Source of the DNA: Galdieria sulphuraria
Taxonomy: Eukaryota; Rhodophyta; Bangiophyceae; Galdieriales; Galdieriaceae
Length of the DNA stretch: 64,000 bases
Direction: 5' to 3'
NCBI RefSeq assembly: GCF_000341285.1
Contig: NW_005178423.1
Location: 1 to 64,000, forward strand
Shown: positions 8,551 to 19,028 of the stretch, piece by piece
Position numbering within the stretch: position 1 is the stretch's first letter
Layout: each line of letters opens with the position of its first letter
Made by a program: the position numbers and the translations under genes
The notes under the pieces: model-generated
What the model was told of the DNA's origin: nothing
Databases searched by the model: none
The model's input: the letters and a program-made list of their open reading frames with translations, nothing else

Positions 8551-9375
8551 TCAAGAAAGATATTTCTTAAAGAAAGCAAGCATCCGATTAAGAGCAACCT
8601 TTCGACTTTCTTCGTCATATTGTCCTGCCAGACGATCCTATCCAACAATTATTGTTACATACATATGCAAAGGAATCTTTATAGCAAACCTTGAGCATTT
8701 CACGCATTTCAGGATCCCATTCTTCTGGAGGATTCATAAAAGCATGACCAGCATTTGGATAAGTGTAAAACTCATGAATAATGTTATGCTTTTCCAACTT
8801 CTCCTTCAAACTACGGGCCGTTTCTGGATCCGAGAAACCTTTTGCATGATCTTTATCTCCAAAGTGGCATTGAACCGGAATTTTGATCTTTGTCAAGTCA
8901 CACAAATCTTCTGATGGGACGCCATAGAAACAGACTGTTGCATCCAAACCAGAGCAGAGCACAGATGCTGCCAAGGCCAAGGCTCCTCCCATGCAAAAAC
9001 CAACCACTCCAACTTTTGAACATCCATACTGATTCCGTAACGACTTCGCAGCAGCTTCAACATCTTGAAATGCTCCTTTCCAGTCTAAGTGTTGACGAAA
9101 CTTTCTTGAGTTCAGCATACGTTCACAAAATAGACAAAAGGATCACTCACATGGGTTGCTTCGTCGATTTTTCTGGCGATTTTTCCTCTGTACAGGTCAG
9201 GCACTATACTCTTACACTGCAGTGCCTCACTGAGTTCCTTTGCTCTGTACTTGATTGGATCAGTGACACCCCATATTTCCTGAATAACAACCACGCCAAA
9301 CTTATTAGGATTATGTTCACCATACAAGAAGCCTGGAAAAACTTCTCCTTCCTTCGAAATACTTATTGAAGTCAT
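8551..9375 (-). CDS. Dienelactone hydrolase family protein
   Basis: Three exons: 9151-9375, 8690-9100, 8551-8637, with introns of 50 and 52 nt, both phase 0; 240 residues, the usual family length. The alpha/beta-hydrolase triad of the family is intact: nucleophile Cys in GFCMGG, Asp in HFGDKDH, and His in NAGHAF. The N-terminus MTSISISKEGEVFPGFLYG and the motif VVVIQEIWGVT are typical (the Glu of the QE-x-x-G element is conserved). The final exon, DRLAGQYDEESRK, provides the C-terminal helix. Bacterial relatives hydrolyse dienelactones in chloroaromatic degradation, whereas eukaryotic relatives (carboxymethylenebutenolidase homologues) have broader esterase roles. The substrate here is unknown. 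Cytosolic location is likely, since no signal peptide is seen. Confidence 0.9.
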
Positions 9376-10295
9376 CGTGAAGCGTCTACAACAAAACACA
9401 AAATACAGGTGCAAATGTCCACTTGGACAGCCGAATTGAAATTGTCGAAACTGTTTCAATTTTCATCTTATTCAATAGCAATGTGAAAGGAATTGCTCTG
9501 TTTCAACTGCTACTATATGATATTTGATTTGTTCGAAATGCTTTAAAACAGTTTGTACGTCCATTAGGTTTCAGAAAACCTAGTAGAAAGGCTTATTCAA
9601 ATCAACGCAACCTATCCTAAAATATTTTGATTTGCCAAAAACATTCATTTTAACAATAAATGACTTTGATACGAAGGTTTCAAACAGTTAAGATTAAAAA
9701 GGTCATTATTAGCAAGTTCTTGCCACAAGATGGAATGCTTTCAGGCACCAGCGAAATAGACGTCTGCAGTTTTGCTTCTGTATGAACCATATGAAGAGAT
9801 GAGACCGATATACAACTAAAGAACTGTGACAAGTTATAAAAACGAGTCACCAAATGTCAATAGCATGCTAGGATGAAAACTGAAGAATTCTTTGAGAATA
9901 TTTTGAGCATGGTAGCTCAAAAATTTGAATAAAAGTAGTTAGCTGTAAGACTGGATCGATGCATATTTAGTAGACAGATGAATGAGTCACTCTTCAAGAA
10001 TGATAAAGTTTGAAAACTTTTGCAGAAAAAGTTCCTGAATTCGACTACAAGTATTCGTCCATTACAAAGGCAGTTTACGTTGCATTCCATTTTGGATGAG
10101 CAGCTGCCTCTTTCAAAGAGATATGTCGAAGCAGTCTATTTAATGACAGGCTTTGAATTTCTCAATCAAACAGCTTAACGAAAGAACAACATAACATTTC
10201 AAAGGGTCGCAATAAGACACGCTCCTCATTCAGATTAAGACGTGAGGCACAAACAACGCTAAGTGACTTTATGACTTTCTTGACTAGATAAGCTT
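9376..10295. other. Intergenic region
   Basis: About 0.9 kb between the start of the dienelactone hydrolase gene and the stop of the coiled-coil gene. It is AT-rich; I see no long ORF, RNA gene or repeat. It contains the promoter of the hydrolase gene and the 3' flank of the coiled-coil gene. Confidence 0.3.
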
Positions 10296-12266
10296 TCAAA
10301 ATATTCGATCAGCAAGAGAAGAATTTTCTTCTTCAAGTTCTGCAATCCTTTCTTTGAGAACTCTATTCTCTTGACTCAAAGACTCACAATGAATACAGGA
10401 ATATCGTCCATGTTTGACTTCCGAATAAGTGGAGTTTTTGTCGAATGCTCGACAAACATCATTCTGGTATTCCTTGGCTTGAAAGTTTGTTGAGCCTGAT
10501 CGCATTAAGACACTACCATGTTTGTTTGAGGACCATTCTAACAACCCAAGACACACTTCTAACTGGTTCAAAAAGCAGAGAGACTGTGTAATTTTGAGCC
10601 CCCTCTGTTCATTATTCAAACATGGTAAGGCGTCATTTTGAACCAACATTCTAGCTATCAGAGAGCCATATTTAGTTTCCAGATTCTCAACTTTCTTCCG
10701 TAATGGTTCTAAAATGCATATACCAGAAGCAGTTCTAGAATTCTGAAGGACATTTTTTGGAGCTGCACTATTTCTTTCAGAAACATTACAGTAAAAACAA
10801 TAGTTTTCCGGAAAATATACATCGAGACTAAAACTGTTCTCCGATGAGGTTGGATAGATAGCTGGCGTACATTCCGTGGGAACTCGAACAAGACTATTCT
10901 TTCCATAGAGAACAGAAACTGTTGCTGATAATCGCGCAATCCTATTTTCAAATTTGCTTGCAACATTTTCAAGTTTGCTCTCAAAAGAGTCCAGATTTTT
11001 CAAGTTAGTGAGGAGTTTGCGACATATAACTCTTACTAAAAGTTGATTGCAGAGAAAACTATTTACGGGGGACGACCCTACAGCTGGGGATGCAAGGATA
11101 TCACCTTCAAATGGAGACTTGATCTCAGGCTCTAAAAAGAGAAAATCGAGTTGTCCTCCTGAACTGTGAAAGGTTCGTGCTGAGTTGGGTATGCAATTTT
11201 CACTGACCAAAGCTACATCGTGGGAGTTTCTTCTATCAATAGAGGATCCATTCGGTTGTTCTTCCTGGACTTTATGATTCGTTGTATTATACTGTTTCCT
11301 TCGTGCGGATCCACATGCTGCTTCTGACCGCTTAAGACATGACAGAAATTTTCGACATTCTGGCAAGAAGATTTGAACCAATTGGTCATAGAATAAATTC
11401 CAATTGGCTGTGACTGTACGTAGCTTCCGTTGGGCTTCTATATGTTCATCGGTAACTATCCAACGCCTTTCTTCTTCCCTGATTAGTTCAGCTTTCAGGT
11501 GAGAAACTTCTTGCTCTAATTTCTTCTTTCTATTACTTAGCACGCTGAGTTCTTGTTTAATCAAAGTTAGAGCCTCTAATGTTTGAGATGCTTCTCCTTC
11601 ACCTTCTTCGTTTAGAAACCGTAATTTGTTCACTCTTCTATCTGTGGAAGCATTTAAGAACTTAGAATTGGAATCAGATTGCAAACTCGTTGCGTCTTCG
11701 CAGCTTGCTGTGAACTTTGCTTGCTTCGCTGTCTCGAGTATTTTAAAAGAGTCCAGAAATCCTGTAGTTGTCGTAGAACTGTCTCGGAATCTCTCGTCAG
11801 TCAAATTGTCCATGCTTCGAATAACACCAATACTGTTCCTTCTGGGAGAAAAGTCAACGTGTCTTGACAACTGAACACTTCCAAGCCTCTCCAACTCAAG
11901 CGTTGTCGAACTAGCTATTGAAGAACGGGCTCTGTTGCTTGGGCAATTCAAATGATCATCCTTGGAGTCTGTTGAGTGCTTGTTCTGCTGTGTCTTGGCC
12001 AGATTTTTCTTCTCTAGCTCCTTCAACCTCCTCAAGAGTCTTTGATGGTCGGCCTGTAACTGCTGCTTCTCCTGCATAGAAGCCTTCCATTTAGCCTTGT
12101 AAGCTTCCAGTTTTTTTGATTGATGGTTAAGATTGACTTGAGTAGATTCTTCAAGCACCCGATTACTAGAGGGAGCCCTTATATTAGGCGTTAAAAGAAC
12201 CCTTCTTTGGTCTGCACTCATCATTATGGCTACCCGCCAAAATTTTAAAATTGATATCTCGATCAT
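10296..12266 (-). CDS. Large coiled-coil protein of unknown function
   Basis: Single open frame of 656 codons. ATGs occur at 12266 and 12224; the second (MMSADQRRVLLTPNIRAP) gives a more natural N-terminus. Coiled-coil heptads are visible at residues ~50-95 (KLEAYKAKWKASMQEKQQ), ~230-275 (LIKQELSVLSNRKKKLEQEV) and at the C-terminus (RVLKERIAELEEENSSLADR). Between them lie Ser/Asn-rich segments with probable phosphosites (for example SPRRNSIG). A CxxC pair (SCIHCESL) precedes the last coil. No motor, kinase or other catalytic domain is seen. Such architecture suggests a cytoskeletal, centrosomal-equivalent or trafficking scaffold; this is an inference only. Confidence 0.6.
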   Translation of the reverse strand: MIEISILKFWRVAIMMSADQRRVLLTPNIRAPSSNRVLEESTQVNLNHQSKKLEAYKAKWKASMQEKQQLQADHQRLLRRLKELEKKNLAKTQQNKHSTDSKDDHLNCPSNRARSSIASSTTLELERLGSVQLSRHVDFSPRRNSIGVIRSMDNLTDERFRDSSTTTTGFLDSFKILETAKQAKFTASCEDATSLQSDSNSKFLNASTDRRVNKLRFLNEEGEGEASQTLEALTLIKQELSVLSNRKKKLEQEVSHLKAELIREEERRWIVTDEHIEAQRKLRTVTANWNLFYDQLVQIFLPECRKFLSCLKRSEAACGSARRKQYNTTNHKVQEEQPNGSSIDRRNSHDVALVSENCIPNSARTFHSSGGQLDFLFLEPEIKSPFEGDILASPAVGSSPVNSFLCNQLLVRVICRKLLTNLKNLDSFESKLENVASKFENRIARLSATVSVLYGKNSLVRVPTECTPAIYPTSSENSFSLDVYFPENYCFYCNVSERNSAAPKNVLQNSRTASGICILEPLRKKVENLETKYGSLIARMLVQNDALPCLNNEQRGLKITQSLCFLNQLEVCLGLLEWSSNKHGSVLMRSGSTNFQAKEYQNDVCRAFDKNSTYSEVKHGRYSCIHCESLSQENRVLKERIAELEEENSSLADRIF

Positions 12267-13331
12267 TTATTTGTCGATGCTGAAACGATGGAAGTTAAAG
12301 AAGCATTGCTACATTTGGAACGGACACTACTGATTAAAGGAGTTTCATGGAGCGAGCAGTAGCACTGGAACATTTGTTGTCGATGGATACAATATCAAGT
12401 GGCGACTCCAGTTGGAATTGTTGCCGTTTCGATTTCCATTATCAGATTTCGTTGTGTATACGTAGAAATGAAGTACGAAGGGCCCAAACAGGATAGATGA
12501 ATCTTTTTTATAATGTTGCTTGACTATCAACAGAAGATTGATTATATAATGACTGTCAGCCTGCCATGGAATCCCCACGTGGGAAATTCGAGAGCGAATG
12601 AATTGGATATTCTGTATATGGCCTCCTCATTCGCTACCTGCTTTATCTTTTCTTATCCATTTTTGCATTGATAGTTTGTCTTACATTTGAAGAATAAAAT
12701 TTTCTAGACACCTTCACTCTTATCAAAGGTCTTGGTCAATCGACTTTTCTTAGGAAAGGCATGTATATTTATAAACATGGGTAACCTCTTCAAAAGTTTT
12801 TATGTTTTACAATAAATTATTTTTATCATGGCCATAATTAGAGATTAAACTGAGTGAAAGGTAGCGTTAGGAAAGATTAAAAACTTGTGACGCGTCATAA
12901 CGATTTAGGGATATTTTATGTAAAATGGAAAAATTAATTGTTATTTTTGTCACTAAAAATGTTTTTACTGCTGATCTGACAAATTTCTTCAACTCTGAAA
13001 AAATGACGATGGCACTAGAAATCCAAAGGGAGACCTCTCATTAATACATTCATTAGAGTAGCCAGAAAACAAGTTTTGCGCTAAACAGGGTGAAAGTCAC
13101 AAGGTTGGGACAACAGTGCATGGGCAGCAAGCAATATATAAGCAAATAAGGTACGTTAATAGAAATACCTAAATCATTAAAAAGTGTGTTTATATTGTAC
13201 GTTCCACTCATTTCAAGTTACAAAATTCGTATAATCAGAATTGCCGTAACGAAAACTGGACATCACTGAAATTTCAAATGCAACACAAAATACAACAAGA
13301 ATTGTTCGGTCTAGTTTGCAGAACTGTAACA
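12267..13331. other. Intergenic region with a weak small ORF
   Basis: Just upstream of the coiled-coil gene, on the plus strand, an ATG ORF at 12347-12496 encodes 49 residues (MERAVALEHLLSMDTISSG...), and an overlapping ORF starts at about 12289 (MEVKEALLHLERTLLIKG). Both read like protein but I cannot build a convincing gene. From 12600 to 13330 the sequence is strongly AT-rich, with no gene recognised. Confidence 0.3.
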
Positions 13332-14272
13332 CTATCGGTAGCTGCGTGTTCTAACCTCAGTTCTTGCCCGTTTCCTGGGAGCTTCTTCGGCAGAGTTCCG
13401 AACCGGAAGGAAGCGAATGAGCGGCTCGTTACTTTGATGATTACTTTACTGAAAAAGATATAAACAATTTCTACTTACCAATAGATAATACCTCGCTTAT
13501 CTACACTATATGATACATAATGATATCGTGGATCAAAGGGAAGTGTTGAGGCAGCAACAACCGCTTGTCTGATAGCGACCATCCAACTATGATGCAAGCA
13601 TCAGAAAAGGATCCCAGTCAGGCAAGAAACTTAAAAAAATTACCTAGTCATCATCTGGCAACGTTCACAGTTATTTTCTTTGAGTTCCCTTAAGTATTCT
13701 CCAGAAGTTGAAGACTTTGGCTTCTTCATTCTTATCCTGCTATGTTCATGACATAAGCGTCTGATAAGAGTTGGAAATTTTCCAGGTGCCAGATTATTTG
13801 ACAAGGAAAGCTCAGAATCTCTCGATCTCTTCTGATTGCTCAAAGAAAGGAGGGACTTGGGTGAGATAACATTACTAGGAATGGAAATGTATGAAGTTTT
13901 CCATTGGAATGGTTCTTGAGGACGTTTAAAACTTTTTGCTATGGCCTCCACATATTTTACAGGTTTTTCTTCGTCTAAAGTTAGGTTTTTAGATAGCAAT
14001 TCCAAACCGCTTTCTTCCCTTTGTTCAAAAGTACTGCGACGGAGAGACTCCCCTTGGTATAAGGCCTCTGGCGTCAAAATAGATGACGAGCTTTCGCTAC
14101 TGGTCGAACTTCTTGCAGGCTCTATGGGCACTGCTGAAGTTCGTTTTCCCCTTGAACTCTGTTTAGAGTCAGTCTCTTTGGTTGTTGTATGAGCTCCTTT
14201 CTTCTCGTCACTTTGCTGCGTTCCTTGCCTAAACACAACACGTCTTCTAGTCAATGTTAACGAAGTATCCAT
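13332..14272 (-). CDS. Hypothetical protein, three exons, basic C-terminus
   Basis: Exons 13644-14272, 13479-13586 and 13332-13431, with introns of 57 nt (13587-13643) and 47 nt (13432-13478, perfect GTAAGT donor); 278 residues. The first ~130 residues are Ser/Thr/Glu-rich and probably disordered (ARSSTSSESSSSILTPEAL). A Cys pair occurs near the end of exon 1 (NNCERCQMM). Exon 2 encodes an apparently folded segment (SWMVAIRQAVVAASTLPF, then DPRYHYVSYSVDKRG), and exon 3 ends in a strongly basic tail (RKRARTEVRTRSYR). An earlier stop would arise if intron 2 were retained (TAA at 13475). All junction phases agree, which supports the model. No family recognised; the tail suggests nuclear or nucleic-acid association. 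Confidence 0.55.
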
Positions 14273-14367
14273 GAAATAAAGTTCCTATAAATAAATGCTA
14301 GGTGTTCTTGACTTCCTGTAAAACCACTTTAAAAAGAGATCATTAAGCAACACCAATAACCAACCAA

Positions 14368-14656
14368 ATGCTGGTTATCAGCCAATTAAAATTGCTCAAT
14401 TCCGAGTTTAATCACGTCCAATCGATGGGATTCAAGTTGAATCGAGTTCCTGAGGCGGGTCACAAATTTTACAGAATGTGTCCTTTCAATTTTCAAAGCG
14501 TTTCTCTGTGTATTGCTATTAAAAAGTTATTTGACCTACCTTTGTTTTTGTAGAACAGAAATTCAAAGAGTTGTTCTAAAGAAAGGACATATTCACTTGA
14601 GTTCACAAGGCAAACGGTTGGTTCTTAGGAGGCAATTTATGTTTCTAACAGAATAA
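14368..14656 (+). CDS. Possible small spliced gene
   Basis: A coding-like exon runs from about 14447 to 14499 and another from 14554 to 14656 (TAA), joined across a 54-nt intron with a good polypyrimidine-TAG acceptor. The joined frame reads FLRRVTNFTECVLSIFKA, then TEIQRVVLKKGHIHLSSQ, ending RRQFMFLTE. The start is unclear: ATG at 14368 could be joined by an upstream intron of about 73 nt. The product would be ~53 basic residues, in the size range of organellar ribosomal or respiratory accessory proteins, but I do not recognise it. Confidence 0.3.
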
Positions 14657-14951
14657 CAAGTTTCAGTGTTTCTCAAGATAATACAACAAAGCGAACGTCA
14701 ACTGGTATTAAAACCATCCAAACTGTAACATGCTTTATCGACAGTTATAAAAGTGGAAATCTTTAACAGGGTATTGCCAGGCAAAAGACACTCTACTACT
14801 GTCTACTCCTTGAAACTGATGACACTGACTCGGAGCAAAACTTTGATCATTTAGAATTTCCTACTAAGGAATTGCCTTACAAGTGTTCATCCCTGGACGC
14901 ATTTACTCCAGCTTTTATAATTACTGATTTTAAACCAAACAATTGGCTCGT

Positions 14952-16853
14952 CTACTCTTTAATAATTCGACGGAACTCGGTCATTAAAGCAATGTGATCG
15001 GAGGACCAGAAATGGTTTGGAAGACTTGGCTCTGTAGGTGACACGATGTCTGCTTCTGAAGGAACCTCTAACAGAGCCGTAACAGATAACTGCAAGGGAG
15101 TGTACCATATATAGTCAAGTACTCCAACAAAGTTATCCGTGTAATTCGTATACTTTGGTTCATTCCCGCACACTGAATACGCGCTTTGTAAGTTTAGCTC
15201 ATGATGAAGCCGCATTTGCGCAATCAGACCTAGTGGATCTCTTTGAATATCTTCTCTTTCTCCAGAGACAGTCCCCGTAGACATTAATTCATATATTGTG
15301 CTATCTGGTGTGCTATTAAAATCCCCACCTATGATAAGAGGCGTATACGGCTCGATTTGGGATAAATATGCTTCCAACTCTTCCATAAGAACGTTCACTT
15401 GAAACAACTTCACATCTGTTTGTTCAGGGTCCCAGTAAATATGGATATTGACAATGCACAGAGATCCACCTCCATCTAAAAAGTCTAAAATGGTAACCAA
15501 CGCAATGTTTCCTTTCATTAGACGATTCAAGGCGAGAGGATTGGAAAAGTATCTCATACATGCAGCAGAGTTAAAGTCAATTGCGAACTGCTCTCTTAGC
15601 TGAAACAAGTCTCTTTTCCATAAAGTTGCACAGCCATCCATCTTGCCCCTTTGGCCCATAGCCTCACGCGATTTAACCTTGTAGACTCCATCGTATCCAT
15701 TACGAATAAAGGCTGGTTTCAAATGAGCTTCATAGTGGTCTGCTTGTATTTCTTGCAGGCACATTATATCCGCATCATAAGCGAGTATTTCACGCAATAA
15801 GTTATGTCGACGATAAGTCCAAGACAACGCCCAGTCAGGACAATTAGTATACAATGATTCTGATGTATATATTTCTGCAAGACAATTGTAAGTTAATACA
15901 CGAAAAGTATGTTCCTTTCGGCTCTCTTTTAAAGACACGAATTCTCCATCTGGATAAGAAATGAAGGCACGTTGGCGTCCAACACTGTTAGGCTTAATAA
16001 CCGGGTTGCTATCTATGGATTTAGAAGCAACTGAAATTACGAGGCCTTCATCTGATATCCGTTCACAATAGCACTGTAGTCTAAGACAATGTCCCAAGTC
16101 TTCCAATGTAGGAATGTATTTCCGTAACCAGCCGACTGGTTTATTTTCTATTTGGTTGGTTAAAACTATTGTATCCTCCATTAGGAATCTGTCATAGAGC
16201 TCCTTCGTCTGTAACCTCTCATCAGAATAGTTTTTGTTGCAAAAGGATTCCATATTTGAAAGATAGTTCAAACTGCTTCTCAAATGTTGCCAGAATTTCT
16301 GGAGACACTTCTTAGAACAAAAACTGAAGCAACGCTCAGAACTGTCTTCGAAGTTTATATCAGGTTCTTCCCAGTTTGACGAGTCGATAAGCTTGGGAGA
16401 AAACTGGAAAGTAGCAGGCTGAAAACAAGTTGGAACTGAACACTCATATTTCCAACATTGTCGAAACCATCGATATTGAACTTTGTACCGTCCACGAAAT
16501 TTATTCTCTAAAGTTTCCGCTGGAAAGCTTTGGCTACCACCAACTCTTATAACTGCAAAGGGAATAAAGTCACAGTTTACTACAGGTACTTTAGTATAAA
16601 GAAAAACCAAGTGACTTATTTCTATTCCTTCCACTAGATGTGCTTCCATTTCACGCCATGTTGAACTTTCCACCAAAATCTCTTCAGTCGTCTGTTGTGC
16701 GTCGACAAGTTGCTCTTCATTCAACTCCGCGGTAGCATAGTTCTCCTGAGTTTGGCAAGCTCCTAACTCGCTGTCGAGAGCAATTTTTTTGGAAAAGCCA
16801 ATGTTTTTTTCGGTTCGTTCAATTACGTTCTTCAGTTCTCTCTCAGATACCAT
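14952..16853 (-). CDS. CCR4: CCR4-type poly(A)-specific ribonuclease (CCR4-NOT deadenylase)
   Basis: Single exon, 633 residues from ATG at 16853. The C-terminal ~330 residues form the endonuclease/exonuclease/phosphatase fold: FRVLTYNCLAE, catalytic CLQEIQADHY, GCATLWKRD, NIHIYWDPE, GGDFNSTPDS, LDYIWYT and SSDHIALMTEF. All metal and catalytic residues of the family (Asn, Glu, Asp/Asn, Asp-His) are visible. The N-terminal part lacks the leucine-rich repeats of yeast and animal CCR4. Instead it carries a Cys/His segment (KYECSVPTCFQPATF ... CFSFCSKKCLQKFWQHLRS) that matches the MYND-like zinc finger of land-plant CCR4 proteins. The enzyme shortens mRNA poly(A) tails in the cytoplasm. The frame continues a few codons upstream without ATG. 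Confidence 0.93.
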   Translation of the reverse strand: MVSERELKNVIERTEKNIGFSKKIALDSELGACQTQENYATAELNEEQLVDAQQTTEEILVESSTWREMEAHLVEGIEISHLVFLYTKVPVVNCDFIPFAVIRVGGSQSFPAETLENKFRGRYKVQYRWFRQCWKYECSVPTCFQPATFQFSPKLIDSSNWEEPDINFEDSSERCFSFCSKKCLQKFWQHLRSSLNYLSNMESFCNKNYSDERLQTKELYDRFLMEDTIVLTNQIENKPVGWLRKYIPTLEDLGHCLRLQCYCERISDEGLVISVASKSIDSNPVIKPNSVGRQRAFISYPDGEFVSLKESRKEHTFRVLTYNCLAEIYTSESLYTNCPDWALSWTYRRHNLLREILAYDADIMCLQEIQADHYEAHLKPAFIRNGYDGVYKVKSREAMGQRGKMDGCATLWKRDLFQLREQFAIDFNSAACMRYFSNPLALNRLMKGNIALVTILDFLDGGGSLCIVNIHIYWDPEQTDVKLFQVNVLMEELEAYLSQIEPYTPLIIGGDFNSTPDSTIYELMSTGTVSGEREDIQRDPLGLIAQMRLHHELNLQSAYSVCGNEPKYTNYTDNFVGVLDYIWYTPLQLSVTALLEVPSEADIVSPTEPSLPNHFWSSDHIALMTEFRRIIKE

Positions 16854-17001
16854 TCCATGGAGTGTTCTAAACAACTTTCTCTGGGCAGATCAATGAAATC
16901 TTTTAAGAATCCATTGAAGCTGGAAGGGCAACCAAAGTTCCCGAAGTTGTTCGCAAAGCCTTGGATACAGCAGTGAATAAATGTATGCTATGGTTCATGC
17001 T

Positions 17002-17460
17002 TTAGGCATTAAATCCAAAAGGATAAAAGGTAAACTCAAAGAGCATTTGAGAAGCATAAGCTTCTCTATCGGCGTGATATAACAAATGGAAGAGATCCAA
17101 ACAAGGAACAACATTCTGTATTTCTACATTTGTATCAAGAGTATGCTCGCTCAAATTTCGCACAACTTTGGAAGAATTTTTAGAGTTGTTCTCAGCAAGA
17201 AGTAACTTCAAGAAACCACTATATTGTTCAAAAGAGAAAGCATCGTTTTGACTCTTAGACGTTACCTTTAATGCATTCAACGATGGATACCTCCATGAAA
17301 GATACAATGTCTTCAGGAGAATTGAAGATTCAATAGAATTCTCTGCTAGATTTGAGAAGAATTTGCAACAAGAAGTTAAAATTAAAAAAATTTCGATACT
17401 TTGCCAGAAAGAAATATTTGATGAAAATTTCCCAGAAAGAAATGAGGACAAAAAGATCAC
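17002..17460 (-). CDS. Hypothetical protein, 3' exon(s)
   Basis: The minus-strand frame ending at the TAA at 17002 is coding-like over about 115 codons (LKTLYLSWRYPSLNALK, then NDAFSFEQYSGFLKLLLAE, then CLDLFHLLYHADREAY, ending FYPFGFNA). The 5' end of this frame at 17460 has no ATG, and a splice acceptor (TGCTTTAG) sits right there. Upstream, another coding-like piece on the same strand (NADSVVPEIRTKERMLQKL, about 17490-17550) suggests at least one more exon, but I could not join them with confidence. No family recognised. The stop lies about 150 bp from the CCR4 start. Confidence 0.45.
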   Translation of the reverse strand: MIFLSSFLSGKFSSNISFWQSIEIFLILTSCCKFFSNLAENSIESSILLKTLYLSWRYPSLNALKVTSKSQNDAFSFEQYSGFLKLLLAENNSKNSSKVVRNLSEHTLDTNVEIQNVVPCLDLFHLLYHADREAYASQMLFEFTFYPFGFNA

Positions 17461-18083
17461 TAAAGCAAACAGTCGTATAAAATTTCACTAGTTTTTGAAG
17501 CATTCTCTCTTTTGTCCTTATTTCTGGGACAACGCTATCTGCGTTTCTGAAATATTCCTATCGAACAAGACGAGTTGAAAGAAGTCTTAGCAAGTTTAGT
17601 TTTCAGTGGGGATGATACAGTTTGTTTCAGATTTTTGACTATCCATCAAATCATTTGTTGAGACCACACATGTTTTTATTAAGCAACTATTCAGAATTCA
17701 CAGCAGTTCTTCTTTTTCATGTCTCCCTAACATGACTTACACTCGATAAATCATTTGTATAGCTGCCTTGTCATGACTTCCAAAGATTTATCGAAAGTTT
17801 CATCAATCTTTTTGAAAATCCACGGCATAATCAAATAGCATTCTTTCATATTCTCGAGAGCTTAAAGTTTGTGGTGGAAACACTGATCAAATGTAAGTTC
17901 TCCAAGTTATAAAATGTTCAACATCTTTAGTATTTCTTTTGATACAACTTCAAGGCAATAGAAAGTTTGAAATGTATGACAGCTTCAACATAGTTGGAGT
18001 CGTGAGACATAATGCATCATTGCTAAGGATTCAAAAGATATCACAGATGACCCAATTCTATTAAAATTTCTCGCTCGTAGAAA
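17461..18083. other. Intergenic / possible 5' exons of the preceding minus-strand gene
   Basis: Minus-strand coding-like sequence around 17490-17550 probably belongs to the hypothetical gene ending at 17002. The remainder is the promoter region of the deacetylase gene. No RNA gene or repeat seen. Confidence 0.3.
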
Positions 18084-19028
18084 ATGCCAACTGGAGAAGA
18101 TAATATTGTTGTTCCACCTGCTTTTGACGGAGAGTCAGTGTCAAAAAACAAAGAAATCTATGTCACATTTGGTGTTGATGTTGACGCTGTTGCTGGTTGG
18201 TTAGGTTCATACGGAGGAGAAGACTCCCCTTTTGATATTTCAAGAGGCATATGTGCTGCTGAAGTTGGAGTTCCTCGGCTATTGGAATTGTTTAGAAGGT
18301 TCGATTTGAAGACAACTTGGTTTCTGCCAGGTCACTCAGTAGAATCTTTTCCGCTGCAAATGAGACAAGTTGTTGCAGCAGGGCATGAAGTTGGAGCTCA
18401 CGGATACTCCCACGAAAACCCTGTTCGAATGACTCCCAAACAAGAAGAGGATGTTTTGGCATTATCTGTCCAGATATTGGAAAACTTAACTGGAAAGAAA
18501 CCAAAAGGCTATGTAGCGCCTTGGTGGGAACTTTCTGCAGCTACTCCGGAACTTCTACTGCGCTATGGTTTCAAGTATGATCACAGTCAAGGACACCACG
18601 ACTTCCAACCGTATTATGCCAGAACAGCTGAGAAATGGACGAATATAGATTATTCTAAGCCTGCTAGAGATTGGATGAAACCTCTAGACAGAGGACAGTC
18701 TGTGGATCTGGTTGAAATTCCGGCGAATTGGTATGTAGATGATCTTCCACCGATGATGTTTATCAAGTCCGCCCCTAATAGCCATGGCTTTATGAACCCA
18801 CGAGATATCGAAGACCTTTGGAGAGATCAGTTTGAGTGGGTTTATCGAGAATATAATTTCGCCGTCTTTCCAATCACTATTCACCCAGATGTGAGCGGAA
18901 GACCTCAAGTTCTCTTGATGCTCGAACGTTTCATTAGTTATATTCGACGTTTTCCAGGTGTACATTGGACCACTATGGAAGAAGTAGCACAAATATTTCG
19001 AAACAAGCAACCTTTTCTGAATGCTTAA
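18084..19028 (+). CDS. Polysaccharide/peptidoglycan deacetylase family protein (HpPgdA-like)
   Basis: Intronless, 314 residues, ATG at 18084. The NodB-type carbohydrate esterase fold is evident: [11 protein letters not shown] carries the catalytic Asp motif, [12 protein letters not shown] the family-specific insertion, TTWFLPGHS and [13 protein letters not shown] the metal-binding His motif, GYVAPWWE the substrate strand, and [14 protein letters not shown] the final conserved His. The order and spacing match the subgroup containing Helicobacter PgdA-like deacetylases and many proteobacterial and fungal 'polysaccharide deacetylase' proteins. No signal peptide is seen, so it is probably cytosolic. 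The subgroup acts on small N-acyl or cyclic amide substrates as well as on glycans; the substrate here is unknown. High similarity to a bacterial-style family makes it a horizontal-transfer candidate. Confidence 0.9.
   Translation: MPTGEDNIVVPPAFDGESVSKNKEIYVTFGVDVDAVAGWLGSYGGEDSPFDISRGICAAEVGVPRLLELFRRFDLKTTWFLPGHSVESFPLQMRQVVAAGHEVGAHGYSHENPVRMTPKQEEDVLALSVQILENLTGKKPKGYVAPWWELSAATPELLLRYGFKYDHSQGHHDFQPYYARTAEKWTNIDYSKPARDWMKPLDRGQSVDLVEIPANWYVDDLPPMMFIKSAPNSHGFMNPRDIEDLWRDQFEWVYREYNFAVFPITIHPDVSGRPQVLLMLERFISYIRRFPGVHWTTMEEVAQIFRNKQPFLNA

Noticed and set aside
18084-19028. Using lack of introns alone as proof of gene transfer
   Set aside because: CCR4, the RING ligase, the ZIP transporter and the HEAT gene in the same window also lack introns; only the family affinity is informative.
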